Origin: 66-474 sp036278635
Lineage (GTDB): Bacteria > Pseudomonadota > Gammaproteobacteria > Xanthomonadales > Rhodanobacteraceae
Assembly (NCBI GenBank): GCA_036278635.1
Contig: DASUKQ010000099.1
Coordinates: 1 to 23,449 of the forward strand
DNA length: 23,449 nucleotides
Direction of reading: 5' to 3'
A program made the position numbers and the translations under genes. Positions within the stretch are counted from its first letter, which is position 1. Each line of letters begins with the position of its first letter. Of this stretch, positions 1-6,159 are shown in pieces. A model generated the notes under the pieces. The model did not search any database, was not told where the DNA came from, and saw only the letters and a program-made list of their open reading frames with translations.

Positions 1-570
1 GAGCACGCCGACCACGCGATAATCGCGCCCATCTATCGCGAAGGTCTTGCCGACACTGTCGCCGCCGCCGAAGACCTTGTCGTTCAGGTCGCTGCTGATG
101 ACTGCGACCTGCGCGCGCGCTGCATCGTCGGCGTTGCTCCAACCACTGCCGTATTTGAATGGCACGTCCAGCATCGGGAAGAACTCGCCCGTCACCGCGA
201 AGCCCGACGCGTTGAAAGGATGGGTGCCCGGCGTGCCCGGCACCACCGTCGGGGCAATCCAGTAGATCGCCGATTGGTATTTCGCGCGATGGTCGTGCAG
301 CAACGCTGCAGCCGTACCGTAATCCATGAGCTTGGGCGGCTCGTTGGCACCGCCCGTCTTGGCGTGCGCTGCCGGTCCCCACATGTCGACGGTGGGGATG
401 AACAGATGCGCGGATTTTCCCGGGATCGGATCGTGCGACAAGGAATGCACCAGCGCCCAGGTCGTCATCGCCAACGCCACGCCGATGCCGATCGAGAGCA
501 CCATCAGCGAAGTGAGTCCAGGGCTGCGCCTGAGGCTGCCCCAGGCAAGGTCGAGGTAATAGCCGAACAT
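1..570 (-). CDS. MacB/FtsX-type ABC transporter permease (N-terminal part)
   Basis: This is a partial gene: 190 codons are visible and the frame runs open off the window's left edge. The ATG at 568-570 is preceded by GGGAG at a 7-base spacing. The product opens with MFGYYLDLAWGSLRRSPGL, then a transmembrane segment at about residues 20-42 (LMVLSIGIGVALAMTTWALV). A periplasmic MacB_PCD-like domain follows; its QVAVISSDLNDKVFGG and VGKTFAIDGRDYRVVGVL stretches are typical of MacB/FtsX permeases. Members of this family work with a cytoplasmic ATPase, and often a periplasmic adaptor, to move substrates such as peptides, macrolides or lipids; the substrate here cannot be told. It is the first gene after a candidate sigma-54 promoter, so the rest of the operon should lie beyond the window's left edge. 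The family is clear; the function in detail is not. Confidence 0.85.
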   Translation of the reverse strand, partial: MFGYYLDLAWGSLRRSPGLTSLMVLSIGIGVALAMTTWALVHSLSHDPIPGKSAHLFIPTVDMWGPAAHAKTGGANEPPKLMDYGTAAALLHDHRAKYQSAIYWIAPTVVPGTPGTHPFNASGFAVTGEFFPMLDVPFKYGSGWSNADDAARAQVAVISSDLNDKVFGGGDSVGKTFAIDGRDYRVVGVL

Positions 571-624
571 TCACGGGCTCCCTTGTGCCGGATCGCAGCG
601 ATGCGGGCCCCCGCAACTGTCGAT

Positions 625-639
625 TGCAAGCGACGTGCC
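625..639 (-). promoter_or_regulatory. Candidate sigma-54 (RpoN) promoter of the ABC permease gene
   Basis: Read on the minus strand, the site is GGCACG-TCGC-TTGCA. It fits the RpoN consensus TGGCACG-N4-TTGCW except that A replaces the first T. The invariant GG (638-639) and GC (626-627) are exactly 10 bases apart. The predicted start near 614 gives a leader of about 45 bases to the permease ATG, which has a good Shine-Dalgarno. A palindrome sits about 100 bases upstream of that start, where a sigma-54 activator would bind. Confidence 0.7.
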
Positions 640-703
640 TGGCGGGAGCGCCCGCGACAAGCCCAGTGAATCAAACAGTTGCGGTCACGCTTCGACACAG
701 CAA

Positions 704-730
704 GAGCGTCCGCGGACACTCTGCGGACAG
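704..730. promoter_or_regulatory. Palindromic upstream activator-like site
   Basis: Read on the minus strand, 704-721 is GAGTGTCCGCGGACGCTC, an 18-base palindrome with one mismatched pair. A further TGTCCGC half-site lies at 723-729 in direct orientation, giving TGTCCGC-AGAG-TGTCCGC-GGAC. The palindrome centre is about 98 bases upstream of the predicted sigma-54 start. That is the usual distance for an enhancer-binding protein dimer. The identity of the regulator is not visible in this window. Confidence 0.5.
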
Positions 731-1078
731 TGCGCGAACGTTCCTCTCGCTGCCTGTCTGGCATGCCACCCCTACCCGACCCCGTCGTCGGCTGCATCCG
801 CCGGGCATACAGCAACTGCACGCTGGGTCTCGCGACGGGAGCACCAATAGCTATCAGGGCTGCGGCGATGCAGGGGTCGTGGCCCGAGTTGCAGTCATGC
901 AGCCCGGATTGGGTGGGTAATCGTTGCGTGCGTTTGCCTTAGTAGTCGGTGAGGGACGGATGACGACACCAGCCCGGATGCCGGCGAACCCCACTCCCGT
1001 GCACGCCGGCCCGGCCTGGGCAAAAGCCAGGGCGGCGCTATGCGCCGGCCGACGATGAAGAACGTTGTTGGCGATTCC
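731..1078. other. Intergenic region without a supported gene
   Basis: About 350 bases separate the permease control region from the 3' end of cfa. No open frame here has plausible codon use or a ribosome binding site. I see only small palindromes: TGGCATGCCA at 759-768, a weak stem at 1015-1031 and a stronger one at 1033-1047. No tRNA fold or repeat array is apparent. Confidence 0.5.
1033..1047 (-). terminator. Possible hairpin terminator after cfa
   Basis: CGGCGC-TAT-GCGCCG is a perfect 6-base stem with a 3-base loop, starting about 31 bases beyond the cfa stop codon. A second weak stem lies further on, at 1015-1031. There is no T-run after the stem, so an intrinsic terminator is only a guess. 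Confidence 0.3.
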
Positions 1079-2251
1079 TCAACGCGGCACGCGGTAACCA
1101 CCAGGCACGCCGTGCGGCGACAGCGTCAGTTGCCAGAGCTGGTCGCGGCGCGTGCGGAAGGTGGCGGCCGAACTGGCCAGATAGAAGCGCCACATGCGGC
1201 GGAAACGTTCGTCGTAGCGAGGGTTGTTCGCGGACAGTTCGGGCCATGCGGCATCGAAGTTGGCGAGCCACGCCATCAGGGTCTTGTCGTAGTCGGGGCC
1301 GAAGTTGTGCCAGTCCTCGACCACGAACAGGTTCTCCAGCGCCGGAGTGACCTGCGAGGCCGCGGGGATCATCGAATTGGGGAAGATGTACTTCTCGATC
1401 CACGGATCGGGCCGCGAAGGCGTGGAGTTGACCCCGATGCAATGCAATACCGACAAGCCATCGTCCTTGAGACAACGCTTGCAAACCTCGAAATAGGTGC
1501 GGTAGTTCTTCCAGCCGACGTGCTCGAACATGCCGATCGAGTACACCGCGTCGAATTGCTCGTCGAGGTCGCGGTAATCCTGAAGGCGGATTTCGATCGG
1601 CAGGCCTTTGCACAGCTCGCGCGAAAACTTTGCCTGCTGTTCCGACACGGTGACGCCGACGCCTGACACGCCGTATTTTTCGGCCGCGTATTTCAGCGCC
1701 TCGCCCCAGCCGCAGCCGATGTCCAGCACTTTCATCCCGGGCTTCAATTGCAGCTTGCGGCACACCAGGTCCAGCTTGGCTTCTTCTGCGTCATCGAGGT
1801 TGTCGGCGTCCTTCCAGTACCCGCAGGAATACACCAGCCGCTTGCCCAGCATCTTCGCGAACAGGTCGTTGCCGATGTCGTAATGCGCCTTGCCGATCTT
1901 GAATGCCTTGCGGCCACGCTGCATGTTGATGAAGCGTGCCTTCAGGTGCGCACGCAGGGCGTCGAAGTCGCGCAGGTGCTCGTCGAGATGCGCACCGAGG
2001 ACGTGGAAGAAAAACTGATCGAGCGAATCGACGTCCCACCAGCCATCCATGTAGGCCTCGCCGAGGCCCAGCGAACCGTGCGCGAACACCCGCGCGAACA
2101 CGCGTTCGTCGTGCACCTTGAGATCCCAGGGACGATCCCCGTCGATGCGTACGTCGGCGTGGTCGAGCAGTTTCTGCGCCTTCTCGCGCAAAGCGAGGTC
2201 GTGGCGCGAAATCTGTGCGTTGGCGGCAGTGGGCGTCGACAGGTCGTTCAT
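1079..2251 (-). CDS. cfa: Cyclopropane-fatty-acyl-phospholipid synthase
   Basis: This enzyme transfers a methylene from S-adenosylmethionine onto cis double bonds of acyl chains in membrane phospholipids. The protein is 390 residues (E. coli Cfa 382). The SAM-binding motif VLDIGCGWG is at about 175-183. Active-site positions known for E. coli Cfa are all present with a constant +4 offset: Cys143 (YSCGYW), Glu243 (GMFEHVG), His270 and Tyr321 (GPDYDKTLMAW). The C terminus carries the family's RTRRDQLWQ. The ATG at 2249-2251 overlaps the TGA of the upstream MFS gene by one base and has CAGGAG in front of it, so it looks translationally coupled. An upstream extension of the same frame exists but is the MFS gene read in another frame. 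Cfa is often made in stationary phase or acid stress; here it is the last gene of a unit led by a fluoride riboswitch. Confidence 0.95.
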   Translation of the reverse strand: MNDLSTPTAANAQISRHDLALREKAQKLLDHADVRIDGDRPWDLKVHDERVFARVFAHGSLGLGEAYMDGWWDVDSLDQFFFHVLGAHLDEHLRDFDALRAHLKARFINMQRGRKAFKIGKAHYDIGNDLFAKMLGKRLVYSCGYWKDADNLDDAEEAKLDLVCRKLQLKPGMKVLDIGCGWGEALKYAAEKYGVSGVGVTVSEQQAKFSRELCKGLPIEIRLQDYRDLDEQFDAVYSIGMFEHVGWKNYRTYFEVCKRCLKDDGLSVLHCIGVNSTPSRPDPWIEKYIFPNSMIPAASQVTPALENLFVVEDWHNFGPDYDKTLMAWLANFDAAWPELSANNPRYDERFRRMWRFYLASSAATFRTRRDQLWQLTLSPHGVPGGYRVPR

Positions 2252-3447
2252 CACGCGCTCCTGTGTGGGGTTCGCAGGCTCCAGAGCAGCGGACACGCGG
2301 CGAGCTGCAACGCCAGCGCCGCGATCACCGTGTAGAGCGGGTTCCAATCGTACAACACGCCGAGCAGGATGCTGCCCGCGAACCACGCGACACCGTAAAT
2401 CGCGTTGAATATGCCCATCGCGGTGGCGCGCTTGTCGCGCGGGATGCGTTGCGCGACCACCGCGCGGAACAACGAATCGTGCGCGCCGAAGCCGATGCCC
2501 CACAGCGCCATGCCGGCCACCGCGGCCCAGGGCCCGCCCAGGAACACCAGTGGCGCGTACAGCGCCGGCGCCAACGTCGCCCACAACAGCACCGACGGAC
2601 CGTGTTTGTCGAAGGCCTTGCCCAGCGCCAGCGCAGTGAGCCCGCCGGCGAGGCTGGCGAGCGCGTACAACGTGGGCACCGCGTCGTTCGCCACGATGTG
2701 GTCCCTGGCGAGGTGGAACGCGATCAACGCGAAGTCGGAATAGCCCGCCGCAATCAACGCGGTGGCGGCGAGAAACACCTTCAGTTCACGCAGTGCCCTG
2801 GCATCCGATACCTGCGGGGTGGGCGTCGTATCGAGCTCACGCGGTTGCGGATAACGCCAGCGCGCGATCGCCAGGGTCGCCATGGCTCCCAACGCGGGCA
2901 GCAGCAACCATGCGAACGCGTGCCGGTAGCCGCCGTGCAGGAACAGCACCAATGCCACCATCAGCGGGCCGAGGACGCCACCGATCGAATCCAGCGCCTC
3001 GTGCAGGCCGAACGCCCAGCCGGCGCCGCCCATGTCCTTGGCCGCGTAGCTCAACATCGCGTCGCGCGCCGGCGTACGCAGCGCCTTGCCGCTGCGTTCC
3101 AGGATCACCAGGCCCGCCGCAACCGGCCAGTTTCCGGCCAGCGCCAGCGCCGGCACCGCCAGCAGGTTGATCGCATAGCCGACGATGGTAATCGTCCAGT
3201 AGCGTCCCGTCCTGTCGGCCAGCGCCCCGGTGAACAGGCGCAGCACGTAACCCAGCAATTCACCACCGCCGGCGACCAGCCCCACGATCGCGCCGGTCGC
3301 GCCCAGCGTGCCGAGGAACGGCCCCCAGATCGAGCGCGAGCCTTCGTAGGTCATGTCCGCGAACAGGCTGACGACGCCAATCAGGACGACGAACGCCAAC
3401 GCGCGTCGCTTCGCGGTGCGCGCCGAGTTCGATGACGCGGGGGCCAT
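2251..3447 (-). CDS. Major facilitator superfamily transporter
   Basis: This is a 398-residue inner-membrane protein with about 12 hydrophobic segments, the usual MFS length. A motif-A-like loop is visible between helices 2 and 3 (GALADRTGRYW). A second repeat-half loop is seen around LGKAFDKHGP. The N-terminal helix contains VSLFADMTYEGSRSIWGPFL, a pattern I associate with uncharacterised drug/metabolite-type MFS proteins. The ATG at 3445-3447 lies two bases after the DUF190 stop, with no strong Shine-Dalgarno, so translation probably relies on coupling. Its stop overlaps the cfa start. Its substrate cannot be inferred from sequence. Its place behind fluC/DUF190 and before cfa suggests expression with the fluoride response, but this alone does not make it a fluoride transporter. 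Confidence 0.85.
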   Translation of the reverse strand: MAPASSNSARTAKRRALAFVVLIGVVSLFADMTYEGSRSIWGPFLGTLGATGAIVGLVAGGGELLGYVLRLFTGALADRTGRYWTITIVGYAINLLAVPALALAGNWPVAAGLVILERSGKALRTPARDAMLSYAAKDMGGAGWAFGLHEALDSIGGVLGPLMVALVLFLHGGYRHAFAWLLLPALGAMATLAIARWRYPQPRELDTTPTPQVSDARALRELKVFLAATALIAAGYSDFALIAFHLARDHIVANDAVPTLYALASLAGGLTALALGKAFDKHGPSVLLWATLAPALYAPLVFLGGPWAAVAGMALWGIGFGAHDSLFRAVVAQRIPRDKRATAMGIFNAIYGVAWFAGSILLGVLYDWNPLYTVIAALALQLAACPLLWSLRTPHRSA

Positions 3448-3449
3448 GG

Positions 3450-3788
3450 CTACGGGTCGCCGAGGGTGCCGAATTCGGCCGGCAGGATCGCGTAGAACAA
3501 CTCGATTTTTTCCGTGCGCACCCGTTGCAGCATCCGGTCGGCCGCATCGCGCGTCACCACGAAATCGACGCGCACGGTTTCCTGGCCGGCGAGTTCCAGG
3601 AAATGCGCTTCGTGGGTGATGCCGTGGCGGCCGTAACCCGCGATCGAACGGAACGCGGTGCCGCCGGCGAGGCCGAGTTTCCTGGCCTCGGACAGCAGCC
3701 AGTCGTACAACAGCACGCCGTGGTGGCGGCGATTTTCGTGGACGAAGAAGCGCAGGTAGACGCCGTCGGTGGCCGGGGTGTCGTTCAT
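3450..3788 (-). CDS. DUF190 family protein (FluC/CrcB partner)
   Basis: This small 112-residue protein is of the DUF190 family, which has a ferredoxin-like, PII-related fold and is frequently encoded next to crcB. Visible features are YLRFFVHENRRHHGVLLYDWLLSEARKLGLAGGTAFRSIAGYG, read here as separate segments typical of the family: an N-terminal strand, a helix, and the GGTAFRSIAGYG turn. There is no signal peptide or membrane segment, so it is cytosolic. The ATG at 3786-3788 overlaps the crcB stop by 4 bases (ATGA). The biochemical role is not established; a regulatory or ligand-sensing role in fluoride resistance is inferred from the neighbourhood only. Confidence 0.85.
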   Translation of the reverse strand: MNDTPATDGVYLRFFVHENRRHHGVLLYDWLLSEARKLGLAGGTAFRSIAGYGRHGITHEAHFLELAGQETVRVDFVVTRDAADRMLQRVRTEKIELFYAILPAEFGTLGDP

Positions 3789-4177
3789 GCGAGACTCCTG
3801 AGCAAGGCTTGCATCAATGCGAAACCGAGCAGTGTCATCGCCAGCGAGCCGATGACGTGCAGGCCGACCAGGGCCGCCGTCCAGCCGTACTGCTGGCGCA
3901 GCAGCAGGGTGATCGTTTCACCGGAAAATGTCGAGAACGTGGTCAGGCCGCCGAGGAAACCGGTGGTAACGAACACGCGCGTTTCGGGGGAAAGCGACTG
4001 GAACTGCGCGAACGCACCGAGGATCAGGCCCATCAGCAGGCCGCCCAGCAGGTTGGCGGCCAGCGTGCCCAGTGGTACGGTCGGAAACAGCGGATTGAAC
4101 CAGACGCCAAACAGGTAGCGCAGGCACGCGCCGAGGAATGCGCCGCAACCGGTGGCGAGCAGGGCGTAGATGAGCAT
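3785..4177 (-). CDS. crcB: Fluoride channel FluC/CrcB
   Basis: FluC is a dual-topology dimeric channel in the inner membrane that lets fluoride out of the cell. The 130-residue protein has four hydrophobic segments. It has an arginine in the first helix (GACLRYLFG, Arg20), the conserved pore asparagine Asn42 (GTLAANLLGG), and the signature GGLTTFSTFSGE at 76-87. That signature includes the phenylalanine box (Phe81, Phe84) and the central Na+-site threonines. The ATG at 4175-4177 follows GGGAG (4188-4192) at a 10-base spacing. A fluoride riboswitch and promoter lie directly upstream, which independently supports the function. It is the first gene of the crcB-DUF190-MFS-cfa unit. Confidence 0.96.
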   Translation of the reverse strand: MLIYALLATGCGAFLGACLRYLFGVWFNPLFPTVPLGTLAANLLGGLLMGLILGAFAQFQSLSPETRVFVTTGFLGGLTTFSTFSGETITLLLRQQYGWTAALVGLHVIGSLAMTLLGFALMQALLRSLA

Positions 4178-4237
4178 GGTGGCGCGACTCCCGTCAGATG
4201 GTCGGGAACCCCGCGCGCCTGCCGCTCGTCTCGCGGC

Positions 4238-4274
4238 GATGCCTACGCACCGGATTCCCGGTCAGGTAGGCATC
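4238..4274 (-). promoter_or_regulatory. Alternative hairpin of the fluoride riboswitch (expression platform)
   Basis: Read on the minus strand, GATGCCTAC (4266-4274) pairs perfectly over 9 bases with GTAGGCATC (4238-4246). An inner ACCGG-GAAT-CCGGT stem (4249-4262) fills the loop. The 5' arm is also the 3' strand of the aptamer's P1 stem, so the two structures exclude each other, as expected for a switch. A further 5-base stem (GCCGC/GCGGC, 4221-4237) follows. No U-tract is visible, so control may be by Rho-dependent termination or translation rather than a classic intrinsic terminator. Confidence 0.75.
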
Positions 4275-4325
4275 ATCAGCCGGCATCGATCGCCGGCGGT
4301 TCGGGGAGGCATGCCATCTCCCTTG
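4265..4325 (-). promoter_or_regulatory. Fluoride riboswitch aptamer (crcB motif)
   Basis: The minus-strand RNA has the order GGGA-GAU-GGCAU-GCC-UCCC, then CGAACC, GCCGGC/GCCGGC, UGAU, GAUGCC, UACC. This reproduces the crcB-motif architecture: P2 is GGGA/UCCC, P1 is GGCAU/AUGCC, and P3 is a 6-base GCCGGC stem with a 7-base loop. The conserved GAUGG-like 5' segment, the AACC junction and the UGAUG 3' segment are in the expected places. It lies directly upstream of crcB, the classic target. Fluoride binding should stabilise P1 and block the downstream alternative hairpin. Confidence 0.93.
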
Positions 4326-4333
4326 CGGCGTGC

Positions 4334-4364
4334 ATGGTAACGGATATACGGATCGCGGCGTCAA
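4334..4364 (-). promoter_or_regulatory. Sigma-70-like promoter of the fluoride operon
   Basis: On the minus strand, TTGACG (4359-4364) is followed, 19 bases on, by TACCAT (4334-4339); TTACCA at 18 bases is the alternative -10. The predicted start near 4327 falls at the very first bases of the aptamer, which is where a riboswitch transcript should begin. The -35 box overlaps the stop codon (4361-4363) of the upstream HExxH gene. Confidence 0.6.
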
Positions 4365-4897
4365 ACCGGCGGCAAGAGTCCGCGCGCTTCCAGGAATGCG
4401 CGGGCGTCCTCGGCATCTTGTTCGAACCACGCACGCGCCGAGCCCAGCCGAAAGGAATAGCCCCAGGCATCCATGTCCGCCAGCGCGCGTGCGCGGCCGA
4501 AACCGGGCAGGGCGTCGGCCAGCACGATCTGCAGATAACAGGTCGCGTCTTCTTCTTCGACCGAATCGCTGGCGTCCGTGTGGATGGCCGCGCGCCGCGC
4601 CGGGTCGGCCACCAGCAAGTGACAGGCCTCGTGCAGCAGCGAGTGCACTGGAGTGTCGGCGCGCGCGTACACGTGCGAGGCGATCACGCCAGCTTCGGGT
4701 TCGCCCCAATAGGTGCCGGGGATCGGCGCGTCGTCCTCGATGCGCACCAACTCCAGATCATGCCGCGCGAGCAGGTCGGCCGGTGGTTCGAAACCGATGT
4801 CGGCGACGCGCAGGACGTCACGCGCAGCCTCATCCTCCTGCGCCTGCGGCGCGCGCGCAGCGCGAGCGAGGGGGACGGCTTTTTGCGACGTTTGCAT
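4361..4897 (-). CDS. Putative HExxH zinc metallohydrolase, uncharacterised
   Basis: This conserved hypothetical protein has 178 residues and no signal peptide or membrane segment. It carries HEACH at 89-93 inside a hydrophobic helix (SLLHEACHLL). About 21 residues later come Glu114-116, Asp117 and Ala118 (VEEEDATCYLQ). This spacing resembles gluzincins of the IrrE/ImmA type, in which HExxH is followed by a glutamate ligand in ExxA. The C-terminal part has DMDAWGYSFRLGSARAWF, a stretch I believe is conserved in Xanthomonadales homologues. Residues 10-23 are encoded by DNA matching a GC-rich repeat that recurs just upstream, so the true start could be later, although no good in-frame ATG or GTG follows closely. 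The start used is the ATG at 4895-4897, with a weak Shine-Dalgarno. Peptidase activity is inferred from the motif only. Confidence 0.7.
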   Translation of the reverse strand: MQTSQKAVPLARAARAPQAQEDEAARDVLRVADIGFEPPADLLARHDLELVRIEDDAPIPGTYWGEPEAGVIASHVYARADTPVHSLLHEACHLLVADPARRAAIHTDASDSVEEEDATCYLQIVLADALPGFGRARALADMDAWGYSFRLGSARAWFEQDAEDARAFLEARGLLPPV

Positions 4898-4975
4898 GGA
4901 TCACGTGTCAGTCGGGTACATTTTTGCGATGCGGAGCATCCCCCCGCGCCTGCGGCGCCCGCGCTGCGAGCGCGT
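4830..4975. repeat. Two diverged copies of a GC-rich intergenic repeat
   Basis: Copies at about 4830-4869 and 4937-4975 share the pattern CATCCyCCyGCGCCTGCGG followed by CGCsCGCGCwGCG and GAGCG, differing at a handful of positions. They are in direct orientation about 107 bases apart. The left copy lies within the 5' codons of the HExxH gene. The right copy is in the intergenic space and continues into a hairpin and a heptamer array. I take this to be a family of dispersed intergenic elements, though only these copies are visible here. Confidence 0.5.
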
Positions 4976-4988
4976 TCGCTTCGCTCCG

Positions 4989-5005
4989 CCCTTCCCTTGG
5001 AAGGG
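4989..5005. terminator. Hairpin in the minE-HExxH intergenic region
   Basis: CCCTTCC-CTT-GGAAGGG is a perfect 7-base stem with a 3-base loop, about 60-80 bases beyond the minE stop. It has no following T-run on the minus strand. It could be a terminator for the min operon or part of the surrounding repeat element. Confidence 0.35.
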
Positions 5006-5020
5006 GGTGGGTGAAAGCAT

Positions 5021-5067
5021 TTACGCTTTTCCCGGGTCCCGGGTCCCGGGTCCCGGGTCCCGGGTCC
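5021..5067. repeat. Heptamer tandem array, five CCCGGGT units
   Basis: Five perfect copies of CCCGGGT fill 5031-5065, followed by a partial CC that forms part of the minE stop codon (complement of TAG at 5067-5069). The array begins right after TTACGCTTTT. Each unit contains the palindrome CCCGGG. The same flank, TTACGCTTT, borders a second heptamer array near 22.4 kb. Arrays of this type change copy number easily by slipped-strand mispairing. Confidence 0.9.
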
Positions 5068-5342
5068 TAGTCGCCGGTCCCGGTCGCCTTGCCGTCTTCC
5101 GGCAGCGCCACCGACAGTTCCAGCACTTCGCCGTTGTCGTTGCGTTCCAGGTTTACCTGCACGGCGTCGGGGTCGACATGGACATACTTGCGGATCACTT
5201 CCAGCAGCTCGTTGCGCAACAGCGGCAGATAATCCGGGCCGCCGCGGGAGGCGCGTTCCTGCGCGACGATGATGCGCAGGCGCTCGCGCGCCACGTTGGC
5301 GGTGTTCTTCGGGCGGGGCCGCAGGAAATCGAGCAGGCTCAT
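5067..5342 (-). CDS. minE: Cell division topological specificity factor MinE
   Basis: MinE stimulates the MinD ATPase and sweeps MinCD off the membrane, so that the division inhibitor is lowest at mid-cell. The protein is 91 residues (E. coli 88). The N-terminal MSLLDFLRPRPKNTANVARERL contains the amphipathic membrane-targeting and MinD-contact segment. The core, with IIVAQER, DYLPLLRNELLEVIRKYV and a C-terminal strand LELSVALPE, matches the family. The ATG at 5340-5342 begins 4 bases after the minD stop. The stop codon abuts the heptamer array, so slippage in the array would not alter the reading frame unless it crossed the last unit. It is the last gene of the GNAT-minC-minD-minE unit. Confidence 0.95.
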   Translation of the reverse strand: MSLLDFLRPRPKNTANVARERLRIIVAQERASRGGPDYLPLLRNELLEVIRKYVHVDPDAVQVNLERNDNGEVLELSVALPEDGKATGTGD

Positions 5343-5346
5343 GGCA

Positions 5347-6159
5347 TCAGGTTCCGAACATGCGCTTGAGGAAGCCTTTGCGCGGGGCCTCCAGGAACCG
5401 CATCGCGATGTCTTCGCCGGTGAGGCGCGCGACTGCGTCGGCGTAGGCCTGGCCCGCGATCGAGCCGGCATCGTGGATCACCGGCACGCCCGAGTTGGAC
5501 GCGGCCAGCACCTGCTCGGATTCCGGAATCACGCCCAGCACCGGGATGCCGAGGATTTCCTCGACATCCTTGACGCTCATCATCTCGCCGGCCTCGACAC
5601 GGACCGGGTTGTAGCGCGTCAGCAGCAGGTGTTGCGGCCCGGGGCCTTCGCCGCGTTCGGCGCGCCGGGTCTTCGAAGACAGCAGGCCGAGGATGCGGTC
5701 CGAATCGCGCACGCTGGAGACTTCGGGGTTCACCACCACCACGGCGCGGTCGGCGAAGTACATCGCCAGGTGGGCGCCCTTCTCGATGCCGGCGGGCGAG
5801 TCGCACACGATGTAATCGAAACCGTCTGCGGCCAGTTCTTCCAGCACGCGGCCGACGCCGTCCTGGGTGAGTGCATCCTTGTCGCGGGTTTGCGAGGCCG
5901 CCAGCACGTAAAGGTTGTCGTGGCGCTTGTCGCGGATCAGCGCCTGCTTCAGGACGGCTTCCTTCTGGATCACGTTGACGAAGTCGTACACCACGCGTCG
6001 TTCGCAACCCATGATCAGGTCGAGGTTGCGCAGGCCGACATCGAAGTCGATGACGGCGGTCTTGTGGCCGCGTTGGGCGAGGCCGGTGGCGAGCGAGGCG
6101 GACGTCGTGGTCTTGCCGACGCCGCCCTTGCCGGAAGTGATGACGATGGTTTCGGTCAA
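5347..6159 (-). CDS. minD: Septum site-determining ATPase MinD
   Basis: MinD is a ParA-family ATPase that dimerises on ATP, binds the inner membrane and recruits MinC. With a TTG start at 6157-6159 the protein is 270 residues, the same length as E. coli MinD. The deviant Walker A GKGGVGKT is at 10-17, with the signature Lys11 and Lys16 at the E. coli positions. The C terminus has a basic amphipathic helix ending KGFLKRMFGT, the membrane-targeting sequence. The TTG is preceded by GGAG at about 7 bases spacing. An ATG 42 bases further upstream would add an N-terminal extension unlike the family and has no better ribosome site, so TTG is preferred. The rare start codon may keep MinD levels low relative to its neighbours. 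Confidence 0.95.
   Translation of the reverse strand: MTETIVITSGKGGVGKTTTSASLATGLAQRGHKTAVIDFDVGLRNLDLIMGCERRVVYDFVNVIQKEAVLKQALIRDKRHDNLYVLAASQTRDKDALTQDGVGRVLEELAADGFDYIVCDSPAGIEKGAHLAMYFADRAVVVVNPEVSSVRDSDRILGLLSSKTRRAERGEGPGPQHLLLTRYNPVRVEAGEMMSVKDVEEILGIPVLGVIPESEQVLAASNSGVPVIHDAGSIAGQAYADAVARLTGEDIAMRFLEAPRKGFLKRMFGT

Noticed and set aside
2252..2584. N-terminal extension of cfa by about 111 codons
   Set aside because: This stretch is the MFS gene read in another frame; the ATG at 2249-2251 has a good Shine-Dalgarno and gives the normal Cfa length.
2215..3435. A 406-codon open frame on the plus strand
   Set aside because: It is antisense to the MFS gene and made mostly of Arg, Gln and His; there is no family resemblance.
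4194..4709. Open frame on the minus strand covering the fluoride riboswitch
   Set aside because: It overlaps the HExxH gene in another frame and runs through structured leader RNA; no coding evidence.
5031..5065. Heptamer array considered as a CRISPR array
   Set aside because: Units are 7 bases with no spacers, and there are no cas genes in the window.
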